A stretch of DNA of 64,000 bases, from the NCBI GenBank assembly GCA_002733205.1, contig NVUW01000001.1:186001-250000 (forward strand), read 5' to 3'. Below, piece by piece: positions 44,806 through 53,873 of the stretch. The first letter of the stretch is position 1; each line of letters opens with the position of its first letter. The notes under the pieces are model-generated. The model was given only the letters and a program-made list of their open reading frames with translations, was not told the DNA's origin and made no database searches. A program made the translations under genes and the position numbers. Source of the DNA: Thalassobium sp. GTDB lineage: Bacteria; Pseudomonadota; Gammaproteobacteria; Pseudomonadales; Oceanobacteraceae.

Positions 44806-44829
44806 GCGGCCTTAATGGCCGCGCAGTTT
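44806..44829 (+). terminator. Terminator between yacG and the DUF808 gene
   Basis: GCGGCC (44806-44811), loop TTAAT, GGCCGC (44817-44822), then GCAGTTTTT. The stop of the converging DUF808 gene (44812-44814) is in the loop. Confidence 0.65.
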
Positions 44830-45750
44830 TTCCCACACCGTCATCACTCCCACCAGCACTGTACCGGCCAATACGCCGACCAGCAGGTTAAAGGCTAACG
44901 GCAGCAAAGCGCTGCTGATATCCGCCAGCCATGGCAGCGTTGTGCCCCAGCTGTGAATCGCCCAACCCGAAGCCGAATGCGCCAGATGTTCCAGCTGAGG
45001 CACGCCATGCATCAGAATGCCGCCCCCCACCAGAAACATCGCCAGCGTGCCGACCACGGATAATGTTTTCATCAGCCACGGCGCCAATACTAAAAGCCCA
45101 CGACCAATAGCCTGTAATAAACCGTCACCGCGTTCGCTGAGATACAGACCGGCGTCGTCCATTTTCACAATGGCTGCCACCAATCCATAAACACCAAAGG
45201 TAAACAGCAGCGCTAACGCTGATACCACCAAGACCTGAGTGGTAAAACTGGCCTGTGCCACCGAGCCCAGCGTAATCACAATAATCTCTGCCGACAAAAT
45301 AAAATCGGTGCGTATAGCACCTTTGATTTTGCCCTGCTCAAACGTCATTAAATCTTCGGGACTACTTTGCAACGCTTGCTGCAATTGCTGTTTGCCGGCT
45401 TCCGCCTCCTTGCGATGCAAAAAACTGTGCAGCAGTTTTTCAACGCCTTCAAAGCACAGATAAGCACCACCCAGCATCAGCAAAATCATTACCGCCCAAG
45501 GCGCAAACGCACTGATCAACAGTGCCGTCGGCACCAGAATCAGTTTATTTTTCAGTGAGCCTTTGGTCACGGCCCACACCACCGGCAACTCGCGTTCAGC
45601 ACGAATACCGGAGACCTGCTGAGCATTCAGCGCCAGATCATCGCCCAATACACCGCTGGTTTTCTTCGCTGCCATTTTCGACATGACGGCAACGTCGTCG
45701 AGTACCGTGGCAATGTCGTCGAGCAGCGCTAACAAACTTGCACCTGCCAT
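44812..45750 (-). CDS. DUF808 (YedI-like) membrane protein
   Basis: A 312-residue inner-membrane protein with about six to eight TMs, matching the DUF808/YedI family: [20 protein letters not shown] at the N-terminus, [22 protein letters not shown], then [19 protein letters not shown] and the conserved [15 protein letters not shown]. No established function. AATAACAATGG runs straight into the start codon: the TTGTTATT motif (45750-45757) overlaps the ATG, so AAAAAGGA is the only usable ribosome site. The next upstream gene on this strand is the PadR regulator, 18 bases away, so the two form an operon. Confidence 0.9.
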   Translation of the reverse strand: MAGASLLALLDDIATVLDDVAVMSKMAAKKTSGVLGDDLALNAQQVSGIRAERELPVVWAVTKGSLKNKLILVPTALLISAFAPWAVMILLMLGGAYLCFEGVEKLLHSFLHRKEAEAGKQQLQQALQSSPEDLMTFEQGKIKGAIRTDFILSAEIIVITLGSVAQASFTTQVLVVSALALLFTFGVYGLVAAIVKMDDAGLYLSERGDGLLQAIGRGLLVLAPWLMKTLSVVGTLAMFLVGGGILMHGVPQLEHLAHSASGWAIHSWGTTLPWLADISSALLPLAFNLLVGVLAGTVLVGVMTVWEKLRGH

Positions 45751-45768
45751 TGTTATTCCTTTTTCAAT

Positions 45769-46305
45769 TTATGGGTGATTCAGAAAAGCGTCGACTTCAT
45801 CCGCCCAGTCGAGCCAGGCCTCTACCGACAGGATGCCGCGCCGCAGCGTCAGATACGGAAAGCGATAACGCTGCTGCTCCGCTTTAGGCAACGCCAGGTA
45901 ATGCTGCTCAATCGACAACAGCGCCGCGCGGTTTTGTTCATACAGCGTGCGGTGATGCGCCATCTCTGCGCGAATATTTTCGGTATCGCGCAAATGTCCG
46001 CCATACAGCCGTACCAACAGGCTGTCGTTGATTTTTTCCGGCTTACTGGTTTCTGCCAGCCAGGCCAACAAGGCTTCGTGCCCCTGTGGTGTCAGCTCGT
46101 ACACCTTGCGGTCTGGCTTACCCTGTTGCGGCTCGGTACTCGCCTCCAGCCAGCCAGCTTCGTGCATCCACTTCAGTTGCTGGTATATCTGCTGATGACT
46201 GGCATTCCAGAAATAACCCATATGCTCACGGAAGCGTTTAAGCAGGTCGTAACCCGACCCCGGCTCGGTTTCCAGTAACACCAGAATGGCGTGTTTAAGC
46301 GACAC
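45769..46305 (-). CDS. PadR-family transcriptional regulator
   Basis: A 178-residue winged-helix repressor. The start is a GTG at 46305 (VSLKHAILVLLETEPGSGYD) preceded by AAGGAGAGAG; an ATG frame further upstream is in the promoter region. PadR features: FREHMGYFWNASHQQIYQQL then KWMHEAGWL in the winged helix and the long C-terminal helical part (Vir_act_alpha_C-like, AphA-type) with YRFPYLTLRRGI. It is divergent from the CrtI-like gene across 151 bases and co-directional with DUF808. It may control either. Confidence 0.9.
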   Translation of the reverse strand: MSLKHAILVLLETEPGSGYDLLKRFREHMGYFWNASHQQIYQQLKWMHEAGWLEASTEPQQGKPDRKVYELTPQGHEALLAWLAETSKPEKINDSLLVRLYGGHLRDTENIRAEMAHHRTLYEQNRAALLSIEQHYLALPKAEQQRYRFPYLTLRRGILSVEAWLDWADEVDAFLNHP

Positions 46306-46456
46306 TCGCTCTCTCCTTAATTTCTGCAGCCATTCTACCCGTCCGGGCTTGCATCGCCTATGCAGGCGGGATAATCTGATAATCATATGCAATTTTTTGC
46401 ATAACTGGATCGCAATAACAATAACAAAACACCCGCCCCATCCCGGAGGAGCAGCA

Positions 46457-48145
46457 ATGAGCAAGGTTAAAGTAAGAACCGGAACCCGCTTCCGTGCCAG
46501 TCGTGCAGACAGTCACTACGATGTGATTGTTATTGGTTCAGGCATGGGCGGACTGACAACCGCTGCTTTTCTGTCATTGCTCGGCCAGAAAGTCGCCGTC
46601 ATGGAACAACACTACACCGCCGGTGGCTTTACCCACGCCTACGACCGTGAAGGCTTTGAATGGGATGTGGGCGTGCATTACATCGGTGAAGTACACAAAC
46701 CCTCGACCCTGCGCCGGGTATTTGATGTGGTCAGTGAGGGACGTTTGCAGTGGGCTGAGATGGCACCTGAATATGACCGCATTATTCTTGGCAAAGAAGA
46801 ATACGGCTTTATTGCCGGACGGGAAAACTTCGCCGCCATGCTGAAAGAGCGCTTCCCGCAGGAAGGACAGGCCATCGACCGCTACATCGAACTGATCCGT
46901 GAAATGAGCCGTAAAACGCCACGTTTTTTTGCCGGCCAGGCTATGCCACCATTACTGGCCCGCGCCTACAATCTCATCCGGCCGCTACTGCTGCCTAAAG
47001 CCTTTTTTCAGACCACCCGCGAAGTGCTGGAAAATCTCACCGGCAACCAACAATTAATTTCAGTCCTGACCGGCCAATGGGGGGATTACGGCCAAACACC
47101 CACCGACGCCGCCTTTATTATGCATGCCTTAATCGCCAAGCATTACCTTGCCGGTGGCGCGTATCCGGTGGGCGGTGCATCGGCCATTGCCCGCACCATT
47201 ATCCCGACCATTCAAAAATCCGGCGGCGAAGTGTTCACCTACGCCGATGTCGACGAAATCATCGTGCGCAATAACCGCGCCTGCGGTGTTCGCCTGGCCA
47301 ATGGCACCGAGCTGACGGCTGAGCGCGTGGTCAGTAACGCCGGATTCTGGAACACCACACAACGCTTACTGCCCGCTGAAGTGCGGAAAAAACTGGGCAC
47401 CGAACGCTGGGCTGAACAAGTACAACGCTCCAGCGCGCATTATTGTATTTATGCCGGTTTTGATGGCACCGCCGAAGAGCTTGGTTTAAGCACAACCAAC
47501 CTGTGGATTTACCCAAGCGCCGATCACGAAGGCAACCTGCAACGCTATTACGACGATCCTGAACAGGAATTTCCGGTTGTATATATTTCGTTTCCATCGG
47601 CCAAAGATCCCGACTGGAACAACCGTTTCCCAGGTAAATCCACCGTCGAAATCGTAACGGTGGCCAAGCATGAGTGGTTCAGCCAATGGGCCGGAAGCAC
47701 CTGGAATCAGCGCGGAGAAGAATACGACCAGATCAAAGCCAAGGTCAGCGAGCGTCTGCTGGAAAAACTGTACGAACGCCTGCCGCAACTGCGCGAGAAA
47801 CTGGTCTTTCAGGAATTATCCACGCCACTGTCCAGTGACTGGTTCCAGAAAAGCAGCGCCGGTGAAATCTACGGCCTGGATCACTTTGTCGATCGCTTCA
47901 AAAAGCCGTTTCTGCATCCGGTAACACCGGTTAAGAACCTCTATATGACCGGCGCGGATGTTATGACCGCTGGCGTGGGCGGAGCCTTAATGGCCGGTAT
48001 GATGACCGCCTGTGCTATGCAAGGCCGCAAAGCCGGTGACGTATTAAAGCTATTAAAAGAATGGCAACCACCGACAACCGAAGCTCCGTGTGGGAATGCA
48101 ACTGCGTCAGCAAAAACTACCACGCAGAGCGTGGGAGCCAGATGA
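46457..48145 (+). CDS. CrtI/retinol-saturase-like FAD oxidoreductase
   Basis: A 562-residue flavoprotein of the phytoene-desaturase/all-trans-retinol-13,14-reductase type. The start ATG has GGAGGA seven bases before it; an in-frame frame upstream of it runs through the promoter. The dinucleotide motif DVIVIGSGMGGLTTAAFLSL (about 23-42) is complete, and EQHYTAGGFTHAYDREGFEW is the typical second motif. The C-terminal MTGADVMTAGVGGALMAGM closes the FAD fold. No carotenoid genes are nearby, so a polyprenoid or fatty-acid substrate is more likely. The last 20 codons run into a dispersed repeat (48082-48145). Confidence 0.88.
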   Translation: MSKVKVRTGTRFRASRADSHYDVIVIGSGMGGLTTAAFLSLLGQKVAVMEQHYTAGGFTHAYDREGFEWDVGVHYIGEVHKPSTLRRVFDVVSEGRLQWAEMAPEYDRIILGKEEYGFIAGRENFAAMLKERFPQEGQAIDRYIELIREMSRKTPRFFAGQAMPPLLARAYNLIRPLLLPKAFFQTTREVLENLTGNQQLISVLTGQWGDYGQTPTDAAFIMHALIAKHYLAGGAYPVGGASAIARTIIPTIQKSGGEVFTYADVDEIIVRNNRACGVRLANGTELTAERVVSNAGFWNTTQRLLPAEVRKKLGTERWAEQVQRSSAHYCIYAGFDGTAEELGLSTTNLWIYPSADHEGNLQRYYDDPEQEFPVVYISFPSAKDPDWNNRFPGKSTVEIVTVAKHEWFSQWAGSTWNQRGEEYDQIKAKVSERLLEKLYERLPQLREKLVFQELSTPLSSDWFQKSSAGEIYGLDHFVDRFKKPFLHPVTPVKNLYMTGADVMTAGVGGALMAGMMTACAMQGRKAGDVLKLLKEWQPPTTEAPCGNATASAKTTTQSVGAR

Positions 48146-48190
48146 GACGAAGCTCCGCGTTTCTCGTTCCCAAGCTCCGAGTGGGAGCCG
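48082..48190. repeat. Tandem GTGGGAGC/AGCTCC repeats
   Basis: Several related short palindromes: AGCTCCGTGTGGGAATGC (48082-), CGCAGAGCGTGGGAGCC (48123-48139), AGCTCCGCG with CTCGTTCCC (48151-), AGCTCCGAGTGGGAGCC (48173-48189). They resemble the GTTCCCACGCTCTGCGTGGGAAC-type element common in gammaproteobacteria. The left part is translated as the tail of the CrtI-like protein. Confidence 0.7.
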
Positions 48191-48199
48191 GTTGAAAAA

Positions 48200-48230
48200 A
48201 ATAACGCGCCTTAGGGCGCGTTATTTTTTA
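48200..48230. terminator. Strong bidirectional terminator
   Basis: AATAACGCGCC (48200-48210), four-base loop, GGCGCGTTATT (48215-48225), then TTTT. It separates the CrtI-like gene from the converging PCu(A)C gene. Confidence 0.9.
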
Positions 48231-48258
48231 GTGCAGCGAAGGCCGATAAGTAAAAGCA

Positions 48259-48684
48259 TCATTTCAAGCTGCGCAATTCCGCACTCACCGTCTGACACTC
48301 ACCATCACTGAAACACAGCGTCATTGGCAACGTATCGGCCAGCGGCAATTTCAGTTTAAACAGCATTAAATGCAGGGCACCCGGCTGCAGGCTGACGCTT
48401 TCTCCGGCCGGAATGGTTAACGACTCCAGCTGGCGCATGCGCATGACGCCGTTATCATGCAGATGGGTATGAATTTCGATAATACCGGCCCAGTCAGCAC
48501 TGACACTCGTCAGGATTTTATCCTGATCCGTTGCATTACTCAGTGTCATAAAGGCTGCGCTCATATAACGTCCGGGAATCGGCTCACGCACATAGGCATC
48601 ACTGGCAGCCAGCCCTTGTGCTGTCGCCAGTCCGGACGCAGCCAACCCCAATAACAATAAAAAGACAGACGCTGAATTACGCAT
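48259..48684 (-). CDS. Copper chaperone PCu(A)C family
   Basis: A 141-residue periplasmic protein with a signal peptide (about 1-23, ending ATAQG). It carries the copper-binding pattern of PCu(A)C (H-x10-M-x21..-H-x-M): EIHTHLHDNGVMRMR followed by QPGALHLML, in which the last pair is His-Leu-Met. PCu(A)C delivers Cu(I) to cytochrome oxidase CuA. The start is the ATG at 48684 (MRNSASVFLLL) with CGGAG upstream. No Sco or cytochrome oxidase gene is nearby, so the client is not shown. Confidence 0.9.
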   Translation of the reverse strand: MRNSASVFLLLLGLAASGLATAQGLAASDAYVREPIPGRYMSAAFMTLSNATDQDKILTSVSADWAGIIEIHTHLHDNGVMRMRQLESLTIPAGESVSLQPGALHLMLFKLKLPLADTLPMTLCFSDGECQTVSAELRSLK

Positions 48685-48765
48685 AGTTATTTCTCCGGAC
48701 ACTCAACAGTAGCCGCATTGTACGCGCCAAACCTGCGCTGCACAGAGGCAAAATGTCGCAGCCAA

Positions 48766-50754
48766 TCAGGCATCATCTGCCGGTAGCTGCCATTGATGCG
48801 CTTCCGCCAGTGAGGGCAAAGGCTTACTGAAGAAATAACCGCTCATGCCATCAACGCCGGTCTGACGCAGCACGGCCACGTCATCGGCTTCTTCGATGCC
48901 TTCACCGAGCACCAATAAATCCAGGTTGTGGGCGATCTGCACCATCGACTGAATAAAAAAACGATGATCCTGAGCCTGATGCAAACCACGGTTAAAGCTG
49001 CCATCAATGCGGATGTAATCGAGCGGCAAACGTTGCAGATAAGCAAACGCCATACTGCCGGTGCCGACCTGATCAACCCCCAGGGATACGCCAAAAGGTT
49101 TCAGCTGCAAGGCCAGACGCGCCAGTGCCGTTTCAATGCCATTCAAGGACGACTCCGGTACTTCCAGCGCAATATGCGCCGCCAGCTGCGGCGCATCGCG
49201 GAACAGCTCGGTTAAACGCTGATGGAACGGCTCATCAAGCACCGAAGCCGGCGAAATATTGATGCAATAAGTCACGCCGGACATCAGGGTTTGCTGTTTC
49301 AACTGAGCCAATACCTGCGCAACAATACTGGCATCGTAACGTGCTGCCAGCTGATGCTGCTCGACCATTGGCCAAAAGCGCGCCGCTGACAGTGTTTCAC
49401 CCTGCCAGACAATGCGGCTGAAGACCTCAAACTGCAGCAAACGCCGGTTGCGGTTACTGATGACCGGTAAAAACTGTAATTGCAGGGCATTCACTTCCAA
49501 TACCCCCAGCAATAATTCGTGCCACTGACCCGCAGTCCACTCCTGCACCGTTGCCGCGTTGTCAGCCTGGTAAAGTTGCGCACGCCCTTCCGGTGCGCGT
49601 TGTGCCTGGCGTAACGCAGCATCCGCGCAGCTCAATGCCTGTACCGGATCATCCTGTAAGGCCTGTAAAAACACACCGCCAAGATGAAAGACCAGCTCTT
49701 GACGCCGCGACAATACGCTGGTCGCCAGCTGGCTGAACATTTGCTGCAGCAATTCATTGGCCTGCACCTTATCAGCACAGGGAATGTACAACGCAAAATC
49801 GCTGCCGGAACGGCGGCCACTGAAAGCGGCTGGAAACTCCTGCAAACAACGCTGCAACTCGGTGCCAAGCATGTTCAGAACATCATCCACTACTTGTCGC
49901 CCCTGCGACTGATTCAGCGCACTCAGATTCTGCAACTGCATTAACATCAACACACCGCTGTGTTCTTCGCCACGCTCCAGAATGTGTTGCAGACGCTGAT
50001 CAAAACCGCGGCGGTTAAGCAGGCCACTGACGTTATCGTTAAACGATTCTGCACGCAGCTGCTCCGTCATGGCCGATTGCTCGGTGAAAATACTTTGCAG
50101 CTTCTGCACCATTTTATTCATCGCCAGCACCATGCGCCGCAGTTCCCGCGGGCGTGGAATATCCGTTTGCACCTGCCATTGCCGCTCACAAATGGCCAGC
50201 GCCTGACGCTCAACCCGTGCCAGCGGGCGAAACAGCCAGCTCAGCAATATCTGCAGTAATACCAGCGTGACCACCAACACCCAGGAGAACCAGATCAATT
50301 CGGCACGCACCATGGCCCACAGATCACGGTAAGCGAAATCGCTGTGACTGATCACCCGCACCGTCCCCAAACGCTGCCATTGGCGGGTAACGTCGGCTTC
50401 AGCCGCGATCATTTCCAGTCCGACCCACTGCATAAACCAGCGCGGCGCCACGGCCTCACCCACTGAGTCACGGCTGCGGCGGTAAATAGGGTCGTTATCA
50501 ATACGTTGCAATTCAATGACGGCAAAAAAACCGCGATCAAACAACACATCCATCAACCGCGTCAGCTGAACTTCATCATCGGCGGCCACCTGCGACATCG
50601 ATAACGCCAGAGACGTGGCGGCGTCGTAAGCACGGGCATTCAGCTGTTGCTGAAAATAGTCACGGCCGTTCATCACCATCACCAGCAGATTACCCACCAG
50701 CAGAATGATGACTAACAGACTGGTCAGCAGGGAGAATTGTTGTCGCAATGTCAT
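48766..50754 (-). CDS. lapD: LapD-like c-di-GMP receptor, degenerate GGDEF-EAL
   Basis: A 662-residue inner-membrane receptor. The start is the ATG at 50754 (MTLRQQFSLLTSLLVIILLV). TM1 (about 6-28), periplasmic LapD_MoxY_N sensor (about 29-150), TM2 (about 155-175) and HAMP, degenerate GGDEF (about 245-400; RRSGSDFALYIP where GG[D/E]EF should be), EAL (about 415-655; FEVFSRIVW where EAL should be, and SLGVDQVGTGSMAFAYLQRL). Both active sites are altered, so it is a c-di-GMP binder, not an enzyme. At high c-di-GMP, LapD sequesters LapG and keeps adhesin on the surface. It follows lapG by two bases. Confidence 0.93.
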   Translation of the reverse strand: MTLRQQFSLLTSLLVIILLVGNLLVMVMNGRDYFQQQLNARAYDAATSLALSMSQVAADDEVQLTRLMDVLFDRGFFAVIELQRIDNDPIYRRSRDSVGEAVAPRWFMQWVGLEMIAAEADVTRQWQRLGTVRVISHSDFAYRDLWAMVRAELIWFSWVLVVTLVLLQILLSWLFRPLARVERQALAICERQWQVQTDIPRPRELRRMVLAMNKMVQKLQSIFTEQSAMTEQLRAESFNDNVSGLLNRRGFDQRLQHILERGEEHSGVLMLMQLQNLSALNQSQGRQVVDDVLNMLGTELQRCLQEFPAAFSGRRSGSDFALYIPCADKVQANELLQQMFSQLATSVLSRRQELVFHLGGVFLQALQDDPVQALSCADAALRQAQRAPEGRAQLYQADNAATVQEWTAGQWHELLLGVLEVNALQLQFLPVISNRNRRLLQFEVFSRIVWQGETLSAARFWPMVEQHQLAARYDASIVAQVLAQLKQQTLMSGVTYCINISPASVLDEPFHQRLTELFRDAPQLAAHIALEVPESSLNGIETALARLALQLKPFGVSLGVDQVGTGSMAFAYLQRLPLDYIRIDGSFNRGLHQAQDHRFFIQSMVQIAHNLDLLVLGEGIEEADDVAVLRQTGVDGMSGYFFSKPLPSLAEAHQWQLPADDA

Positions 50755-50756
50755 TG

Positions 50757-51518
50757 TTATAAGTCCATTCCCAGTTGGTTCATGCGGACACGCAGATCCG
50801 TCCATAAATCGAGCTTATTCGGATTCCCCATACGAATCCCCTGCCCTTTCATTCGTTCCAGCCACATACCATCGCCATTAAAACTGTAAACCGGCGACAA
50901 ATCACTGCGTTCGCTTGCCGGAGCAATAATGCCGATTAAATTATCCAGCACCAGAGGCACCGCATCCGGCGTCGGAAAATAGGTTAACACCATGTGCGCC
51001 TGATTCAGACGAATCGCCTTAACGTAAGTGATGCGCAGTTTACTGGTATCGACGCCCAGCTGGCGCAACGAATAATATTTGGCAATCACATAATCTTCGC
51101 AGTCACCACCATCGCTGCCCAGGGCTTCATAAGGCGTTGCCCAATAGTCATCCATTCCCCAGTGTTTGGCATCGCTGACAAAGCGTAATTCGCGGTTAAA
51201 AAATGCATTCACCCCTTTGAGTTTGTCAGCCTCACTGGCATCCGCCAGACCATGCAGCGTCTGCCGCCATGCATCAATACGTGCGGCTGCCTTACCGTCA
51301 TATTGCTGCTTCGCTTTGCCCGTCAGTTCCTCCGGCACCCAGCGTTCAGTATCCGCATACAGTGCCTCCTGCCCCGCCAGATTCCAGCACAGTAAGGCAG
51401 TCAACGGCCATAACAGCCACCACGGGGAACCCGGCTGACGGCGGGAATGAAATACAGCAGTGGAGAAATCCATGCGCAGACAGGCAACCAACAGATAAAT
51501 ATTGTTACCGTTAAGCAT
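50757..51518 (-). CDS. lapG: LapG periplasmic cysteine protease
   Basis: A 253-residue BTLCP-type (transglutaminase-like) protease with an N-terminal TM/signal (about 31-50). The catalytic triad is Cys140 (SDGGDCEDYVIAKYYSLRQL), His175 (QAHMVLTY) and Asp192 (LVLDNLIG). LapG cuts the N-terminus of large adhesins (LapA) when LapD lacks c-di-GMP, and it needs calcium. No LapA or LapBCE export genes are in this window. The start at 51518 was kept; MDFSTAV at 51473 is possible. It is first in lapG-lapD and divergent from the PleD-like cyclase by 69 bases. Confidence 0.93.
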   Translation of the reverse strand: MLNGNNIYLLVACLRMDFSTAVFHSRRQPGSPWWLLWPLTALLCWNLAGQEALYADTERWVPEELTGKAKQQYDGKAAARIDAWRQTLHGLADASEADKLKGVNAFFNRELRFVSDAKHWGMDDYWATPYEALGSDGGDCEDYVIAKYYSLRQLGVDTSKLRITYVKAIRLNQAHMVLTYFPTPDAVPLVLDNLIGIIAPASERSDLSPVYSFNGDGMWLERMKGQGIRMGNPNKLDLWTDLRVRMNQLGMDL

Positions 51519-51587
51519 AGACAGACAACATGAGTCTGGAGCAGAAACTGCTATTCTTAGATCATCTGTAGCTAAGAAGTAACAACG

Positions 51588-53189
51588 ATGACGGATAACC
51601 TGACCCCCGCAGCCCGGTTAAAACAACACTTTTCCTTCCGGGTTATTAATCAGGTTCGTCAGGTTATTGACCTCTGGCGCCAGCTGCCAACCCAGCAGTG
51701 GAGCGCCGAGCGGATGATGGATTTCACCCTGGCGGTGGAAAAGCTGGTACGTTTCGCCCAGCGTTTTGAAGCAGCCCGGCATGAAAAACTGGCCCGGCAG
51801 TTACTGTCGACCCTGGCACACATTGCCGTCGGCCACAGTCCCGACAGCGCGCAGCTGGAAAGCCTCAACCAAACCATTATTGCCCTCAGCAAAACGGCGT
51901 TACGCCATACCGACGATAAAACCGCCGACACCCTGATTCCGGAAAAGAAGCCGGTCTATATTGCACTCAGCAACACCGATCATGCCCTGACCATGGCCGA
52001 GCAAATGCAGTACTTTGGTTTGCGTCCGGAATTACAGCGCACTGCCCACGATTTCGCCCAGGCACTGGAGCGGCGTCACCCGGCAGCCGTGGTCCTTGAT
52101 CTCGACTTTGCCGGTACCGGACTCGGCCTGGAGCTGGCGCAAAGCCTGCAAGGAAGCCGTGAAAATCCGCTGCCGGTTTTGTTTACCTACCGCGATACGC
52201 CGCCATCCCTGGAACAACGCCTTGCTACGTTGCGCAATGGCGGCCTGGGCATCTATGAAGAAATGGATGTGCAGTCTGTTATCAGCCATCTGGAGAACCT
52301 GCTCGACAGTTCACCGGAAGTGCCGTTCAAAATTCTGATCATCGACGATTCCCGCGCTCAGGCAACCCACACGGCAAACGTGCTGAACAAAGCGGGCATG
52401 GTGACCCAGGTCGCTAACGATCCCCTGCTGGTACTCGACGTACTCAGTGGTTTTACTCCGGATCTGATTTTGATGGATATGTACATGCCAGGCTGTAACG
52501 GTATGGAATTAGCCAAAGTGATCCGCCAGCAACGCGAATACATCAACCTGCCCATCATTTACCTCTCCGGTGAAGAAGACCGCGAACGCCAGCTGGCGGC
52601 GATGGCCGAAGGCGGCGATGACTTTTTAACCAAGCCTGTCGATCCCGGTCATCTGCTCACTACGCTGCGCAACCGCGTCAGCCGCGCGCGGCAATTACAG
52701 AACCTGATTGCCTGCGACAGCCTCACCGGCCTGCTTAACCACACCCACCTGCTGGGTGCTCTGCAGGATGCCATGCGCACCAACAGCGATGTGCCGATCA
52801 GTTTTGTTATGGTCGACATTGATCATTTCAAGCAGGTTAATGACCGTCATGGCCACCCGGTCGGCGACCTCGTCATCCGCAACCTGTCGTTGTTTTTGCG
52901 TCAGAGTCTGCGTAAATCCGACCCTATCGGCCGCTATGGGGGCGAAGAGTTTGCCATTATTCTGCTTGATGCCACCGCCCAGCAGGCGCGGCAAATCATG
53001 GATGATATCCGCCTCAACTTTGCCAATCTGATTCACGATGGCCAGTCACTGAAAGTAACCTTCTCCTGCGGCGTCGCGGAGTGGAGTGGTCAGAGCATCA
53101 GCGAGCTGGTTGCCGCCAGCGACCAGGCGCTGTATTGCGCTAAACGCAATGGCCGCAATCAGGTACAACTCGCCGGAGAGGGTGAATAA
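51588..53189 (+). CDS. PleD-like diguanylate cyclase (Hpt-like, REC, REC, GGDEF)
   Basis: A 533-residue cytoplasmic response-regulator diguanylate cyclase. Order: an N-terminal Hpt-like helical part (about 1-110), a degenerate REC (about 120-235), a second REC (about 247-365; KILIIDDSRAQATHTANVLN with DMYMPGCNG as phosphoacceptor site and FLTKPVDPG as Lys), and GGDEF (about 375-530; GRYGGEEFAIILLD, active). It makes c-di-GMP on phosphorylation. It lies divergent from lapG-lapD, so it is a likely source of the c-di-GMP LapD senses; the cognate kinase is unknown. The start is the ATG at 51588, with AAGAAGTAACAACG before it. Confidence 0.92.
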   Translation: MTDNLTPAARLKQHFSFRVINQVRQVIDLWRQLPTQQWSAERMMDFTLAVEKLVRFAQRFEAARHEKLARQLLSTLAHIAVGHSPDSAQLESLNQTIIALSKTALRHTDDKTADTLIPEKKPVYIALSNTDHALTMAEQMQYFGLRPELQRTAHDFAQALERRHPAAVVLDLDFAGTGLGLELAQSLQGSRENPLPVLFTYRDTPPSLEQRLATLRNGGLGIYEEMDVQSVISHLENLLDSSPEVPFKILIIDDSRAQATHTANVLNKAGMVTQVANDPLLVLDVLSGFTPDLILMDMYMPGCNGMELAKVIRQQREYINLPIIYLSGEEDRERQLAAMAEGGDDFLTKPVDPGHLLTTLRNRVSRARQLQNLIACDSLTGLLNHTHLLGALQDAMRTNSDVPISFVMVDIDHFKQVNDRHGHPVGDLVIRNLSLFLRQSLRKSDPIGRYGGEEFAIILLDATAQQARQIMDDIRLNFANLIHDGQSLKVTFSCGVAEWSGQSISELVAASDQALYCAKRNGRNQVQLAGEGE

Positions 53190-53422
53190 CTCCAACCTTC
53201 GGTATCTCTGCACTCTGAATCACACTCTGAATCGCACCATGAACAGCCTCCCTGAATACTCCGGTGTTTTTTCGCTATCCGGCAAAAAACGCCACTCTCC
53301 CCGCCAGAACTGGACGCTCGCCGGCTTTTTCGGCAAACTCGCGGGCTTTCGGGTCATATTGGCCGGCCTGCACTCAGGGTCAGCTGTCGACGACCCATGA
53401 CTTCATCTTCAGGGTAATCATC

Positions 53423-53872
53423 ATGGCGAGCATTCTGGTATTGCAGGGGCCTAATCTGAATCTGCTGGGCACCCGTGAGCCGCATATTTACGGCCACACC
53501 ACGCTGGCCGATATAGAACAGCAGCTGAGCCAGAGCGCCCGGGCTGCCGGATTCACTCTGGAACAGTTCCAAAGCAACGCCGAACACGAGCTGATTAACC
53601 GTATTCATGCCGCCCGCGGCGATGGCACCGTCTTTATTATTATTAACCCGGCGGCGTTTACCCATACCAGCGTGGCACTGCGTGACGCCTTGGCGGGTGT
53701 TGCCATTCCTTTTATCGAAATTCATATTTCCAATGTCCATGCACGCGAGAGCTTCCGCCATCACTCCTACCTGTCGGATCTTGCCGTCGGAGTGATCGCC
53801 GGACTCGGTGTGCAAGGCTATGACCTGGCGCTGCAGGCGGCGATCAGCCGTTTAAGCGCGGAGAACGTATAA
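53423..53872 (+). CDS. aroQ: 3-dehydroquinate dehydratase type II
   Basis: A 149-residue dodecameric enzyme of the shikimate pathway that converts 3-dehydroquinate to 3-dehydroshikimate. The start is the ATG at 53423 ([20 protein letters not shown], catalytic Arg/Tyr loop). [49 protein letters not shown]-like and [15 protein letters not shown] complete the family. Usually aroQ is followed by accB and accC; here prmA starts one base after the stop, so accBC is missing at this place. Confidence 0.97.
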   Translation: MASILVLQGPNLNLLGTREPHIYGHTTLADIEQQLSQSARAAGFTLEQFQSNAEHELINRIHAARGDGTVFIIINPAAFTHTSVALRDALAGVAIPFIEIHISNVHARESFRHHSYLSDLAVGVIAGLGVQGYDLALQAAISRLSAENV

Positions 53873-53873
53873 C

